The notes below the pieces were generated by a model that was not told where the DNA came from, made no database searches, and saw nothing but the letters and a program-made list of their open reading frames with translations. DNA of 64,000 bases from positions 83,462,020 through 83,526,019 of the forward strand of contig NC_035448.2 of NCBI RefSeq assembly GCF_002127325.2, given 5' to 3'. Of the stretch, positions 10,210 through 20,325 are shown piece by piece (the first letter of the stretch is position 1; each line of letters opens with the position of its first letter). Both the position numbers and the translations under genes were made by a program. The stretch comes from Helianthus annuus (lineage: Eukaryota; Streptophyta; Magnoliopsida; Asterales; Asteraceae).

Positions 10210-11000
10210 TCAAAGGACTACGCCGGAGATCCCACGTTTATATCGTGGATCAGGAATCGGCATCATTCTAGTTTATGATATGTTTGTTTGAATGATTGTG
10301 ATTCATGTTTGGATGTTTTGCAGGTGAAAGGACTATGCCGGAGCTTCCAGGTGGTTAATCGCGAAGCAGGAATCGGCATTTTGATTGGTAAAATGGTGAT
10401 GTAGATGTAATATTCCTACAATTAGTAGTTTTTGGGTATCTACAAGAGGTAATCTTGATCCCACAAGTGGTAATTATGGTTAAAATTTTTGAGTTGCTTG
10501 GATTCGTTGAGTTAATTACATTTACAAGTGATACAGAAGGTTCTTAGATGCAAATGGTAAATCAGGGACATTAATTTGTACTTGATTTACTATTCATGAC
10601 AAAAGATAGACAAGATGATGATCCACATCCCCGTACTTAAAAATGATAAACTTACAAGTGGTTGTTATCAACACAAATTCATTTTCCGGAAAAATCATTT
10701 TGATTAAAACAAACTTAAATGTTTTGAAATCTAAATGAGAAAATGATTTGTGATAGGGGGAGTTCAGATTGTTTATGCCTAGTGGATGGCGATTTGATGT
10801 GATTCAGTGTCAGTTGTCAAGTTTATGTATAGTTTGTTGTTGTTTTTTATATTTTTTTAGTAGATCAAATATCTAGAAGTTTTCAAATTTTCTTTAAAAT
10901 GTGTTTGCATTTTAGGGGGAGTAGGGAAATTTCAGAAAATCCAAAAACATTTGAAAATTTGAAAAAGCCAAAAACATGATAAATTTCTAAAATGAGTTTT
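10210..11000 (+). other. G1 non-coding region after gag
   Basis: No credible ORF. Two imperfect direct copies of a segment starting GGACTAYGCCGGAG and ending AGGAATCGGCAT lie at about 10214-10256 and 10330-10379. Purine tracts GGGGGAGT occur near 10757 and 10915. The sequence becomes AT-rich toward 10900. Confidence 0.6.
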
Positions 11001-11770
11001 TGTTGCGAAAAAGAGGAAATGATAGTACATCAGTGGACTATCATGGCACGCTAAAGAATTGGAAAGTTTAAATGTAATAAACGATCTTACTGCGGATGTG
11101 TCAGTAGATTTTCGCACATTTAGTAAATTGAAACGAGATATAAACCTAAATCAAACTTGCTTAATTCGTGGGTAACTATTCTTGGATATATGGGTAACCC
11201 CCGAAATCTTGTTTGAAAGGTCCCATATTCTGAGATACTAGGTCTTTATACTCAGTGATATCTGGGGTATTATCCCGGGACTTCTGTTGTATGGAAGTAC
11301 TGACCTAGTCCGCGGATAATACTTTCTGCAAATGCTTGAAAAAGTGCCGCCCTCAGCATGCTGATGAAACAATAAAATTGATAGTCGCTGCTGTTGAAAT
11401 GCAAAAAGATCCTCTAAAGGGGACCCACCAAAAGTCGAGCCGTCATCTCTCTGCTGAACGGAAGTTCTGACCTGAGCTCTCACGGTTTCGCATCTAACCC
11501 TTTTACAGATATCATCTGTGGTATACTCACCTGTAAGACTGAATATTTGGGATCTGGATACGGGAGTATATTCAAGTGGAGTGAGACACAATTAAGTTTA
11601 AGTCTCTAAAACATTAATATCGTATCTCGAATCGATTGAAATTTATGTGAAGATTTAAGTGGACAAACATACTGACAATCTAGGTAGTTTATAACTGAAT
11701 ATGAAATCAAGCTTAATGGTGTTGGTGATATGTCTCAAACCTGATATGATCCTCTTGCACGAGCTCACAA
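11000..11770 (+). ncRNA. G1 conserved 3' non-coding block
   Basis: No ORF above 117 codons and none in a shared frame. The core (about 11215-11590) aligns almost base for base with G2 45235-45615 on the minus strand, roughly 85-90% by eye, with weaker similarity flanking it. It contains a potential hairpin: GGGACTTC, a loop, GGAAGT, then CTAGTCC (about 11278-11312), identical in G2 except in the loop. A second related segment is GGAAGTTCTGACCTGAGCTC (about 11460). It is probably an RNA element of the transposon; the function is unknown. Confidence 0.55.
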
Positions 11771-12256
11771 AAATATTGTTTGTAAATATTTCATTCTTTG
11801 CATTTTATTTTCTCATATTGAAAATCCTTTAGCATAAATTTTTGAAAAAATCAAAAAGATTTTCGACAACTGATGTTGGAAAACTGATTTTCAAAATTCC
11901 GTGTGCTAAACATGATGAACAGAATTTGAAGGGGAGTGTTTGTGTAAATCTAACTGTTTTCGTTAAATCTAGCCTTCTTCAAGTGGTTCATCATAGATTG
12001 TTTTTGAGAGGAGTAAAATGCTGATGCATAGTTGTTGAAATCACTTTGCAAAAGAAATTTACTTTGAGGTAGAGTTTATGCAGGTGAACCAGGCAAAGAT
12101 CCTGAAGATGTTACTGAAGATGAGAATACCAGTAAATCGAGAGGGGGAGTCTGTAGATAGCGAAAGAAAAGCTCGAAGACTGATCAAGACTGAAGATGTG
12201 AAGATACAGCATGGTGTGACTCGATAGTCGACTCCATCAACATCTGAGGGGGAGTC
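11771..12256 (+). other. G1 3' region with polypurine tracts
   Basis: Non-coding. The polypurine tract GAGGGGGAGTC (12246-12256) directly precedes the 3' LTR. A near-identical tract GAGGGGGAGTCTG lies at 12141-12153, about 105 bp upstream. The G2 PPT (44400-44410, minus) is GAAGGGGAGTC. Confidence 0.75.
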
Positions 12257-12726
12257 TGTTGGTGCACTACATCTGCTGATTACGTCTTGTATCGAGTCAT
12301 TATCTTAGAACGTTAGATATAGGCATGTAATACGAGAAATTATGAGATTGTATAGGTTTATAGTGTTTGGATCGCTCATAGGTACATGGTGATAGTGGAC
12401 CGCTCGTATGACACTATCTTGGGCCGCTTATGTGTCATCTTTATGGACCGCTTTTATGACATGTATATGGACCGCTTATTGGGCCTGTCCAATAAGCGGT
12501 TCCAGTAGCCTATAAATACCTTATGAGCGAGCTCATTTGTAACGGTTCCTGATTTTCGTACCGAAGTGCTGCCGGATCGAAAACAGGTTGTATTCATCGT
12601 CAAATCAATAGAAAAGGAGTTTAAAGTGTTATACAAGCTATTCCTACGTCATTTACTTGTTTTCCGCACCTGTACTTGAGGAAAACACCTCTGAACGACT
12701 CGTTCGGGTCGCCAAACGATCCTACA
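12257..12726 (+). repeat. G1 3' LTR (470 bp)
   Basis: Same length as the 5' LTR with about three substitutions by eye. Begins TGTTGGTGCACT, ends GATCCTACA and is followed by TSD ATGGG (12727-12731). Confidence 0.95.
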
Positions 12727-13616
12727 ATGGGATTGATTTATTTATTTGTACTTCTCTAGATAATGGAACGTAGTGATATGATCCTCGGGTGAGGAAGGTG
12801 ATTGGTTAAGATACTGCTAGACTAGTGATGCTTATCGAACTGATCTTCGCACACACGCCGGGATTGGCTGCGATAATATGACTGATCTTCGCACACATGC
12901 CAGGGTTGGCTGCGATAATATGACTGATCTTCGCACACATGCCAGGGTTGGCTGCGATAATATGACTGATCTTCGCACACATGCCAGGGTTGGCTGCGAT
13001 AATATGACTGATCTTCGCACACATGCCAGGGTTGGCTGCGATAATATGACTAATCTTCGCACACATGCCTAGGAAGGCTGCGAACTATACACTAAAACTT
13101 CGCACAGGTGCCGGGTGGCCGCGATACAAACATACCTAGTCTAGAATACTTGAGAACTTTCCCTAATCTTCGCATACATGCGTATGTGGGCTGCGATACG
13201 AACTATTACGATACATGACTTAATGAACGAATACAAGGCTTATTACACTATTACAATTACTGAACTATAAACTGTGAACTCGCTCAACTAGTTGTTGATC
13301 CTCTGTTACATGCCTTGCAGGTCGTTAGATACATGGAGCTTGCACAGGGAGGAGCAGGTCGTTGTGGAGCATGGATTGTGGATGCCATGTTAAAACATTT
13401 AAACATTTGAACTATGATATACATTGGGTTTTCGTACTTATGCTTCCGCTACACTTGATACTATAATTATGTTTTGAACACCTATCGTATTGAATGATTG
13501 GTTTGCATTTATTTTACTTGATATTAATTACATGTTCAATATGATTGGTGGCTTGATCCTGGTCAGTCACGCTCCCAAGAGGTGATATTCCGCAGGTGGA
13601 TTTTGGGGGTGTGACA
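12727..13616 (+). repeat. X: LTR fragment, right piece
   Basis: Continuation of X after G1. Holds the 42-bp tandem array (12841-13075), the conserved 3' splice-like TGCCTTGCAG ending at 13320, and the LTR end GGGGGTGTGACA at 13616. With the donor-like GTGAGT at 5554 it would form an intron now split by G1. It abuts the truncated A2 LTR with no spacer. Confidence 0.8.
12841..13075 (+). repeat. 42-bp minisatellite in X
   Basis: About five and a half copies of a 42-bp unit containing CTTCGCACACATGCC and GGTTGGCTGCGATAATATGA. The four central copies are nearly identical, so the array expanded recently. Because 42 is a multiple of three, several frames stay open; these short repeats are not genes. 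Single diverged copies of the unit occur in the A2 LTRs. Confidence 0.92.
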
Positions 13617-15253
13617 TGTGCGACGACAACCATCTCCTCTTTCGAAGCCGGACCCTTATTGTTTGATCATCCTTTGTTCGGTTAGTAAATTGCATGCTTG
13701 GTTTGATTACGATGCTGTATATATTGTGTATGATGTCTTTGATCTTATTATGCATGATGTAATCGGGTATGTAACTTATGCGAAACCTAGTAATCGACTA
13801 AGGGTTTTAATACAGCGGTTGTGTACTAGAGATTCATGCGATCAGGTGTTAAACCCTTGAATGTTGTTATGATGATCTGAGTTTGGATGCACGATAGTAA
13901 ACTGATAGAGTTCGGTGATAGGGGTATTATGTAAATCCGGTTGTTATATGTTTAAACTAGGGTTTCTGCTAGACATTGGCTCTATGATGATTGTGTTATG
14001 ATATTTCTGTGTGCACATTGATTCCATATGATTTCTGATGATTGATGGCGGCTGTTCCAATGATTAGGGTTTTCTGTGATGAAATTGTAACTGATGTACA
14101 TTTCTGACGTAACTGATAGTTGTTAACGAAACACACTGCTTGAAGAAACTGTTTGACGAAATGAAAGTGTGTCTCGCCGAGGACTGTCTTGACGAAATAG
14201 AATCTTGTTTCGCCTAAGGGTGATTGACGAAACAGAGTATGTTTCGTCAATCTGTGTTTCGCCGACTTAATACTTTGCACAGTAACTTGACTTAACTCTG
14301 TTAGAAGATAACTGGATTGATTAAATGCTGTTTAAGTGATGTGCATGACTTGCATGATATTGAATACATGTTCAGTACTTCTGTGATTATATCTATACGT
14401 GAACAACTTGAATATAAACTGATTATGTATACGTACGTACCTTAGGACGCGATTGATTGACTGTGAGCACATACTTAGCATACCGAGCAAACCAAGGTGA
14501 GTTCACACAGCCAAGGCATGGGGTTCCCGGGTGGGAATGGGATTGGATGACTTATTGTATATACTCAGATGATAGAACCTAACGATAAGATACGGCTAGA
14601 CTAGTAACACTTATTTAACTGATCTTCGCACACCTGCCAAGGGTTGGCCGCGATATTATGACTGACTTCGCACACCTGCCTTAGGAAGGCCGCGAACTAA
14701 ATTTACTAAATCTTCGCACACCTGCCTGGGGGGCCGCGATACGAATAAACCTAGTCTAGAATACTTGGGAAAAACATCCCCTAATATCTTCGCATACCTG
14801 CTTGGGAGGCCGCGATGGAAACTGATACGATACATGACATAACGAACGAACATACTACTACTCACACTATACTATTACTGAACTATTAACTGTGAACTCG
14901 CTCAACTAGTTGTTGACTCTCTGCTGCATGCCTTGCAGGACCTTAGGTACTTATGGAGCTTGCACTAGGAAGGAGCAGGTCGTTGTCGAACATGGATCGT
15001 GAATGCCATGTTATAACGTTTAAACACTCAAACTTAACATTACTTTGGGTTTACTTTTACATACTTTGGATTTTCATTATTACGCTTCCGCTGTTGATAC
15101 TATGTTTGGTTTAGAACATCAATTGTATTGAATTGGGTTTTACGAACTATCTTATTTATATTATGCTATGTTCAATATGATTGATGGCTTGATCCTGGTC
15201 ATGTCACGCCTCCAAGCGGTGGTACTCCGCGTGTGGATTTTGGGGGTGTGACA
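13617..15253 (+). repeat. A2 5' LTR, truncated
   Basis: Matches 20713-22349 of the 3' LTR base for base without visible indels. Starts at an internal point (TGTGCGACG) instead of TGTGACAACTCG. Contains the predicted donor at 13681, the alternative donor at 14497, the repeat slot 14621-14815 and the acceptor ending at 14938. Confidence 0.9.
13681..14938 (+). other. A2 predicted LTR leader intron (5' copy)
   Basis: Donor TGTTCG|GTTAGTAAATTG, acceptor GCATGCCTTGCAG|GACC, 1258 nt. Alternative donor AAG|GTGAGTTC at 14497 (442 nt). Both sites are preserved in the 3' LTR copy (20777-22034). It also contains an array of CGACGAAAC/TTTCGCC words (14145-14265) and diverged copies of the CTTCGCACACCTGCC unit (14621-14815). 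Confidence 0.45.
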
Positions 15254-15565
15254 GATTGGTATCAGAGCCATTGGTTATAGAGAACTTGGTTTTAATATGG
15301 GAAAAACGTTTTTATTAAAACCAGACTATAACCAGAACAGTGCTCTCAACGATCCACAACGACGCTTCGCTCCACGTGCAAGACTCAACATCCTAGGTAA
15401 TAAGGTTTACGTTTATTACCTGCTTGCTAGAACTATATAGAACTTTGCTCGTAGTATGCTAGATTACATTGCCTACTATACGTCACTACATGAGAATACC
15501 TATGTGCTTACACTCTTCTGTCATCACACTACTCGCGAACCTTTCTCACTTACTCTACTTTTACT
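15254..15565 (+). other. A2 PBS and leader
   Basis: PBS TGGTATCAGAGCCA at 15257-15270, complementary to initiator tRNA-Met, three bases after the LTR end. The remainder is an untranslated leader with no ORF of note. Confidence 0.88.
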
Positions 15566-15574
15566 ATGAAGATC

Positions 15575-17368
15575 ATGTCTGGACGTGTGAACATGACTCA
15601 AGCCCAGTTGACGGCACTTATCAATGAACGAGTAGCTGCGGCACTTGCAGCAGCACCAGCAGGTAGTATACCCTGCGGATGGGATACACACTAGGATCTT
15701 TGAATCCTACATTCCTAAATCAACCCTTGTATTTAACATTGTCCTATTCTATGCACAATAGGTCAAAACGCTCCACAACCTGTCTGCACATTCAAGAACT
15801 TCATGGACTGTCATCCAAGCACTTTCAGTGGCATCGAGGGGGCAGTGGGACTCCTCCATTGGTTCGAGAAGCTCGAGTCCGTATTTGAGATGTGTGAATG
15901 CCCGGAGGCTCGCAGGGTCAAGTACGCCACTGGCACGTTGGAAGGGATTGCGCTAACCTGGTGGAACGCGCAAGTTCAGATCCTAGGGTTGGCAGCTGCT
16001 AACGCCACACCTTGGGAAGATTTCAAGGAACTGATCAAACGAGAATACTGCACGCGAGACGACATCCACAAGTTGGAGGATGAGTTATACCACTTGAAGA
16101 TGACGGGGTCAAAAATTGAAGCTTATACGAAACGGTCAAACGAACTGGCCATCTTGTGTCCAACGATGGTGGACCCTCCAGTTAAGCGCATTGAGTTGTA
16201 TCTCAAGGGGCTTGCGCAAGAGATTCAGAGCCACGTGACATCGGCTAACCTCAACAACATCCAAGACATTCAGCGTCTTGCTCATCGACTCACCGATCAG
16301 GCAGTGGAACAGAACAAGCTGCCAAAACGCATCAGTGCTACCACTACTGCTGTCACTATTTCTGCTACTCCTAGTGACAACAAGAGGAAATGGGTGGGGG
16401 ATTCCAGCAAGGGATCAGTTTCTGTTCAGTCTCAAGCACAGCAGCGCAAAGCAAATGACTACCAAAGTCCGAATCAGCAATCATCAGACAGTCAGGGACA
16501 GGGTGGATATCGGGGAACTCACCCATGGTGTAGTAGGTGCAACAAACACCACAGTGGAAGATGTTGCAGGGAACGTTGTCAAAGATGCCTCAAGATGGGT
16601 CATGAGGTTAAGGATTGTAGAAGCTCACGGCCAGCAAACCGGGGATGTTTCCAGTGTGGGGCTGAAGGCCATTTCAAACGTGATTGCCCTCAATTGAACC
16701 AGAACCAGAATCGCAACAACAACAATAACCAGGGCAACGGGAACAACAACAACGGGGGAAACAACAACAACAATGGCAACGAAGCTCGGGGTCGTGCTTT
16801 TGTGCTGGGTCGGGGCGACGCAATGAATGATCCCAATGTGGTTATGGCTAAGTTTCTTCTCGACGATATTTATGTTACTGTCTTATTTGATTCGGGTGCT
16901 GATACAAGTTATATGTCCTTGAAAATGAGTAAATTGTTAAAACGTACACCAACACCCCTAAGCACCAAACATGTCGTAGAACTAGCAAATGGTAAAAGTG
17001 TAGAAGCCACGCATATAGTCAAGGGTTGTAGCATCGTTTTAGCTGGTCAGACCTTCTCGATTGATCTTATACCCATAGTTTTGGGTAGTTTCGACATCGT
17101 CATTGGTATGGATTGGTTATCCCAACATCACGCAGAGATTTTATGCAAGGAAAAGCTCATTCGTATTCCTCGCTCTAGTCAAGAACCTCTCGAAGTTCAA
17201 GGCGACAAGAGTGGTGCTGTGGTTGGCATCATCTCTTTCTTAAAGGCGCAGAAATGTTTACGAAAGGGGCACACTGCAATTCTGGCACTTGTCACTGACG
17301 CATCAGCAAAGGAAAAGAAGCTGGAGGATATTCCAGTTGTACGTGACTTTTCCTCAGGTGTTTCCTGA
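15575..17368 (+). CDS. gag: A2 gag-protease (spliced first exon)
   Basis: Gag and aspartic protease of the chromovirus. Exon 1 runs 15575-15662 ([12 protein letters not shown], then Ala-rich; an ATG at 15566 is in frame). The predicted intron is 15663-15761 and exon 2 starts at 15762. Splicing is in phase 1 and enters exactly the frame of the long ORF beginning at 15803. Gag core about 15803-16300; CCHC knuckles [14 protein letters not shown] (from 16577) and [14 protein letters not shown] (from 16646); an Asn-rich linker follows; protease motif LFDSGADTS near 16883. The frame is lost near 17352, where one extra T in a T-run moves it out of the RT frame, giving a premature stop at 17368. In A1 the same junction is continuous. 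Confidence 0.85.
15663..15761 (+). other. A2 predicted gag intron (99 bp)
   Basis: GTAGTATACCC..CACAATAG. The first exon otherwise ends at a TAG near 15692. A possible branch-point region (TATTTAAC) lies about 30 nt before the acceptor. Conserved in position and phase in A1 and A3. Confidence 0.6.
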
Positions 17369-20249
17369 AGATTTACCCGGTTTACCGCCTCACCGCCAAG
17401 TCGAATTCCAGATTGAGTTAGCTCCTGGAGCAGCACCTATAGCCCGAGCACCGTATCGTTTAGCTCCAACCGAATTGGAAGAACTGTCGAAGCAGCTACA
17501 AGAGCTCTTGGAAAAGGGGTTTATTCGTCCAAGCTCATCGCCTTGGGGAGCTCCAGTACTTTTCGTGAAAAAGAAGTATGGCACTTTCAGGATGTGCATC
17601 GACTACCGTGAACTGAACAAGGTGACAGTGAAGAACCGTTATCCTCTTCCGCGTATAGACGACCTATTCGACCAGTTGCAGGGGTCGAGTTACTACTCCA
17701 AGATAGACCTGAGGTCGGGATATCATTAGCTGAGAGTCCGGGATGAGGACGTCTCCAAAACCGCATTCAGAACTCGCTACGGTCACTACGAGTTTCTTGT
17801 CATGCCATTTGGGTTAACGAATGCGCCTGTCGTATTTATGGATCTGATGAACAGGGTGTGCAAGCCGTACTTAGACAAGTTTGTGATTGTCTTCATCGAC
17901 GACATTCTGATTTACTCCAAGAGTCAAGAGGAGCACGAACAGCACCTACGATTGATTTTGGAACTTCTTCGAAAGGAGCAATTGTACGCCAAGTTTTCCA
18001 AATGCGACTTCTGGCTTCGTGAAGTCCACTTCTTAGGCCACGTGGTGAACAAGGATGGGATTCATGTTGATCCATCCAAGGTAGATTCGATCAGGAACTG
18101 GCCTGCACCGCGTACACCAACGGAAATACGCCAATTCTTGGGTTTGGCGGGGTATTACAGACGATTCATCAAAGACTTTTCGAAGATCCCACAGCCTCCT
18201 ACACTACTGACACAGAAGGGTGTCACATACCATTGGGGAGGTCCCCAGGCAACCGCTTTCCAGTACTTAAAGGATAGGCTTTGTAGCGCACCTATTCTCT
18301 CATTGCCAGAGGGCACGGACGATTTCGTGGTTTATTGTGACGCATCGATACAGGGGCTTGGTTGTGTATTGATGCAACGGGATAAAGTTATTGCCCACGC
18401 TTCACGTCAACTCAAGGTTCATGAACGAAATTACACGAGGCACGATTTAGAGCTGGGAGCTGTTGTTTTCGCGCTTAAGATATGGCGACACTACCTGTAC
18501 GGTACCAAGTGCACAATTTACACCGATCACAGGAGTCTCGAGCATATACTTAAGCAAAAGGATTTGAACATGCGTCAACGAAGATGGGTTGAACTTCTGA
18601 ACGATTACGAATGCGCCATCAAGTACCATCCAGGCAAGGCCAATGTTGTGGCTGATGCCCTTAGTCGGAAAGATACTACACCTAGGCGTGTACGAGCTTT
18701 GCAACTCACCATTCAGTCCAGTGTTCCTGCACAGATACGAACCGCTCAGATAGAAGCATTAAAACCCGAAAACGTCAAGGCTGAAGCCTTACGCGGCTCA
18801 AGGCAACGAATGGAACAAACGGAAGACGGCGCCTACTATGTAACAGGGCGTATTTGGGTCCCACTTTGTGGCGGTTTACGAGAGCTTGTGATGGATGAAG
18901 CACACAAGTCTCGCTACTCGGTACATCCAGGGTCAGATAAAATGTACCACGACATCAGAACTACATACTGGTGGCCTAGCATGAAAGCCCACATCGCTAC
19001 TTACGTCGGCAAGTGTTTGACATGTGCAAAAGTCAAAGTGGAGTATCAGAAACCAGCGGGCCTACTTCAGCAACCCAAGATACCGCAGTGGAAATGGGAA
19101 GAAATTTCCATGGATTTTGTTAGAGGCCTACCCAGATCCCAGTGTGGGAATGACACCATATAGGTGATCGTGGATCCACTCACCAAGTCTGCACACTTCC
19201 TGGCTATAAAGGAAACGGATAAGTTCTCCACTCTCGCAGACATCTATCTTAAAGAAGTTGTTTCGAGGCACGGGGTGCCCACCTCCATCATTTCGGATCG
19301 GGATGCACGATTCACGTCAGAGCTATGGCAAGCGATGCATAAATCTTTCGGCTCACGGTTAGACATGAGCACAGCGTATCACCCTCAGACGGATGGGCAG
19401 TCTGAGCGAATGATCCAAACTCTTGAAGACATGCTTCGGGCATGTGTTATTGATTTCGGCAACGGCTGGGAAAAGCACCTCCCTTTGGTGGAGTTCTCAT
19501 ACAATAACAGCTATCACACCAGCATATAAGCCGCTCCATTCGAGGCATTGTACGGGCGTAAATGCCGGTCACCTCTCTGTTGGGCAGAGGTGGGGGATAG
19601 TCAGATCACGGGTCCAGAGATTGTAGTGGACGCCACGGAAAAGATTGCACAGATACGACAACGCATGGCGGCAGTACGCGACCGTCAGAAAGCCTACGCG
19701 GATAAGTGTAGGAAGCCATTGGAATTTCAGGTCGGGGACCGGGTTTTACTTAAAGTCTCACCCTGGAAGGGTGTGGTACGTTTTGGCAAACGGGGAAAAC
19801 TAAATCCGCGGTACGTCGGACCATTTGAAATCATTGAGAAAATAGGCAAAGTGGCCTACAAGCTAAACCTACCAGCTGAACTCGGGGCAGTTCACAATGT
19901 TTTTCACGTGTCAAATCTGAAAAAGTGTCTGTCAGATGAGACTCTCGTAGTTCCTTTTAAGGAACTCACCATCGACGAGCGGTTGCAGTTCGTCGAGGAG
20001 CCAGTTGAAATCACGGACCGGGATGTTAAGGTCCTCAAAAACAAGAGAATCCCTCTTGTTCGAGATCGTTGGAACTCCCGTCGTGGCCCAGAGTACACCT
20101 GGGAACGCGAAGACCAGATGACAGAAAAGTATCCCCAGTTATTCGAAACCAATACAACCACTGCTGAGGCTGAAGCTACTACCACGGATTTTCGGGACGA
20201 AATTCCAGATCAACGGGGGGAGGATGTGACACCCCAAGAAAACCAGTGA
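17289..20249 (+). pseudogene. pol: A2 RT-RNase H-integrase-chromodomain, broken
   Basis: One frame carries the rest of pol, interrupted by three nonsense codons at 17727-17729, 19161-19163 and 19527-19529. RT catalytic FIDD near 17890-17905; RNase H beginning with VVYCDAS near 18330 and ending with DALSR near 18655; integrase H2C2 zinc segment near 18895-19030; DDE core with SDRDARF near 19295 and the catalytic E in the QSER segment near 19405. The chromodomain-like C-terminus (about 19990-20160, ending YPQLF) is the type expected for Tekay/Del and is thought to target H3K9-methylated chromatin. Comparison with A1 and A3 shows the stops arose by C-to-T or G-to-A transitions. Together with the frameshift near 17352 this copy cannot make an active pol. 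Confidence 0.88.
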
Positions 20250-20325
20250 ACGATGCAACCTATCTAGCTTCCCCAGTGGGTACGTACTAAATTTCGGGAC
20301 GAAATTTCTTTTAAGTTGGGGATAA
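20250..20325 (+). other. A2 3' non-coding and polypurine tract
   Basis: Short stretch after the pol stop. AAGTTGGGGATAA (20313-20325) is the PPT immediately before the 3' LTR. A partly palindromic TTTCGGGACGAAATTT occurs at 20292-20307 and again in the B1 and A3 3' regions. Confidence 0.75.

Larger units (their letters stand above)
5600..12726 (+). mobile_element. G1: gag-only copia-type LTR element (complete)
   Basis: A full-length 7127-bp element. It has two 470-bp LTRs (about three differences by eye), TSD ATGGG on both sides (5595-5599 and 12727-12731), an iMet PBS, one 1171-codon Gag-like ORF, about 2 kb of non-coding 3' region and a polypurine tract. I find no protease, integrase, RT or RNase H motif, so it must depend on enzymes from another element. 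The small LTR divergence and perfect TSD indicate recent insertion. This arrangement matches the published TR-GAG concept, but the element is large for that group. Confidence 0.92.

Noticed and set aside
11238..11591. 117-codon minus-strand ORF in the conserved G1 block
   Set aside because: The G2 counterpart has indels that break this frame, so the conservation is not protein-coding.
12806..13072. Repetitive ORFs on both strands, CRISPR-like appearance
   Set aside because: They are readings of a 42-bp tandem minisatellite with no unique spacers; 42 is a multiple of three, so several frames stay open.
13618..13860. 80-codon ORF repeated at 20714-20956
   Set aside because: It is the same LTR sequence twice; it crosses the predicted donor and resembles no protein, so it is LTR content, not a gene.
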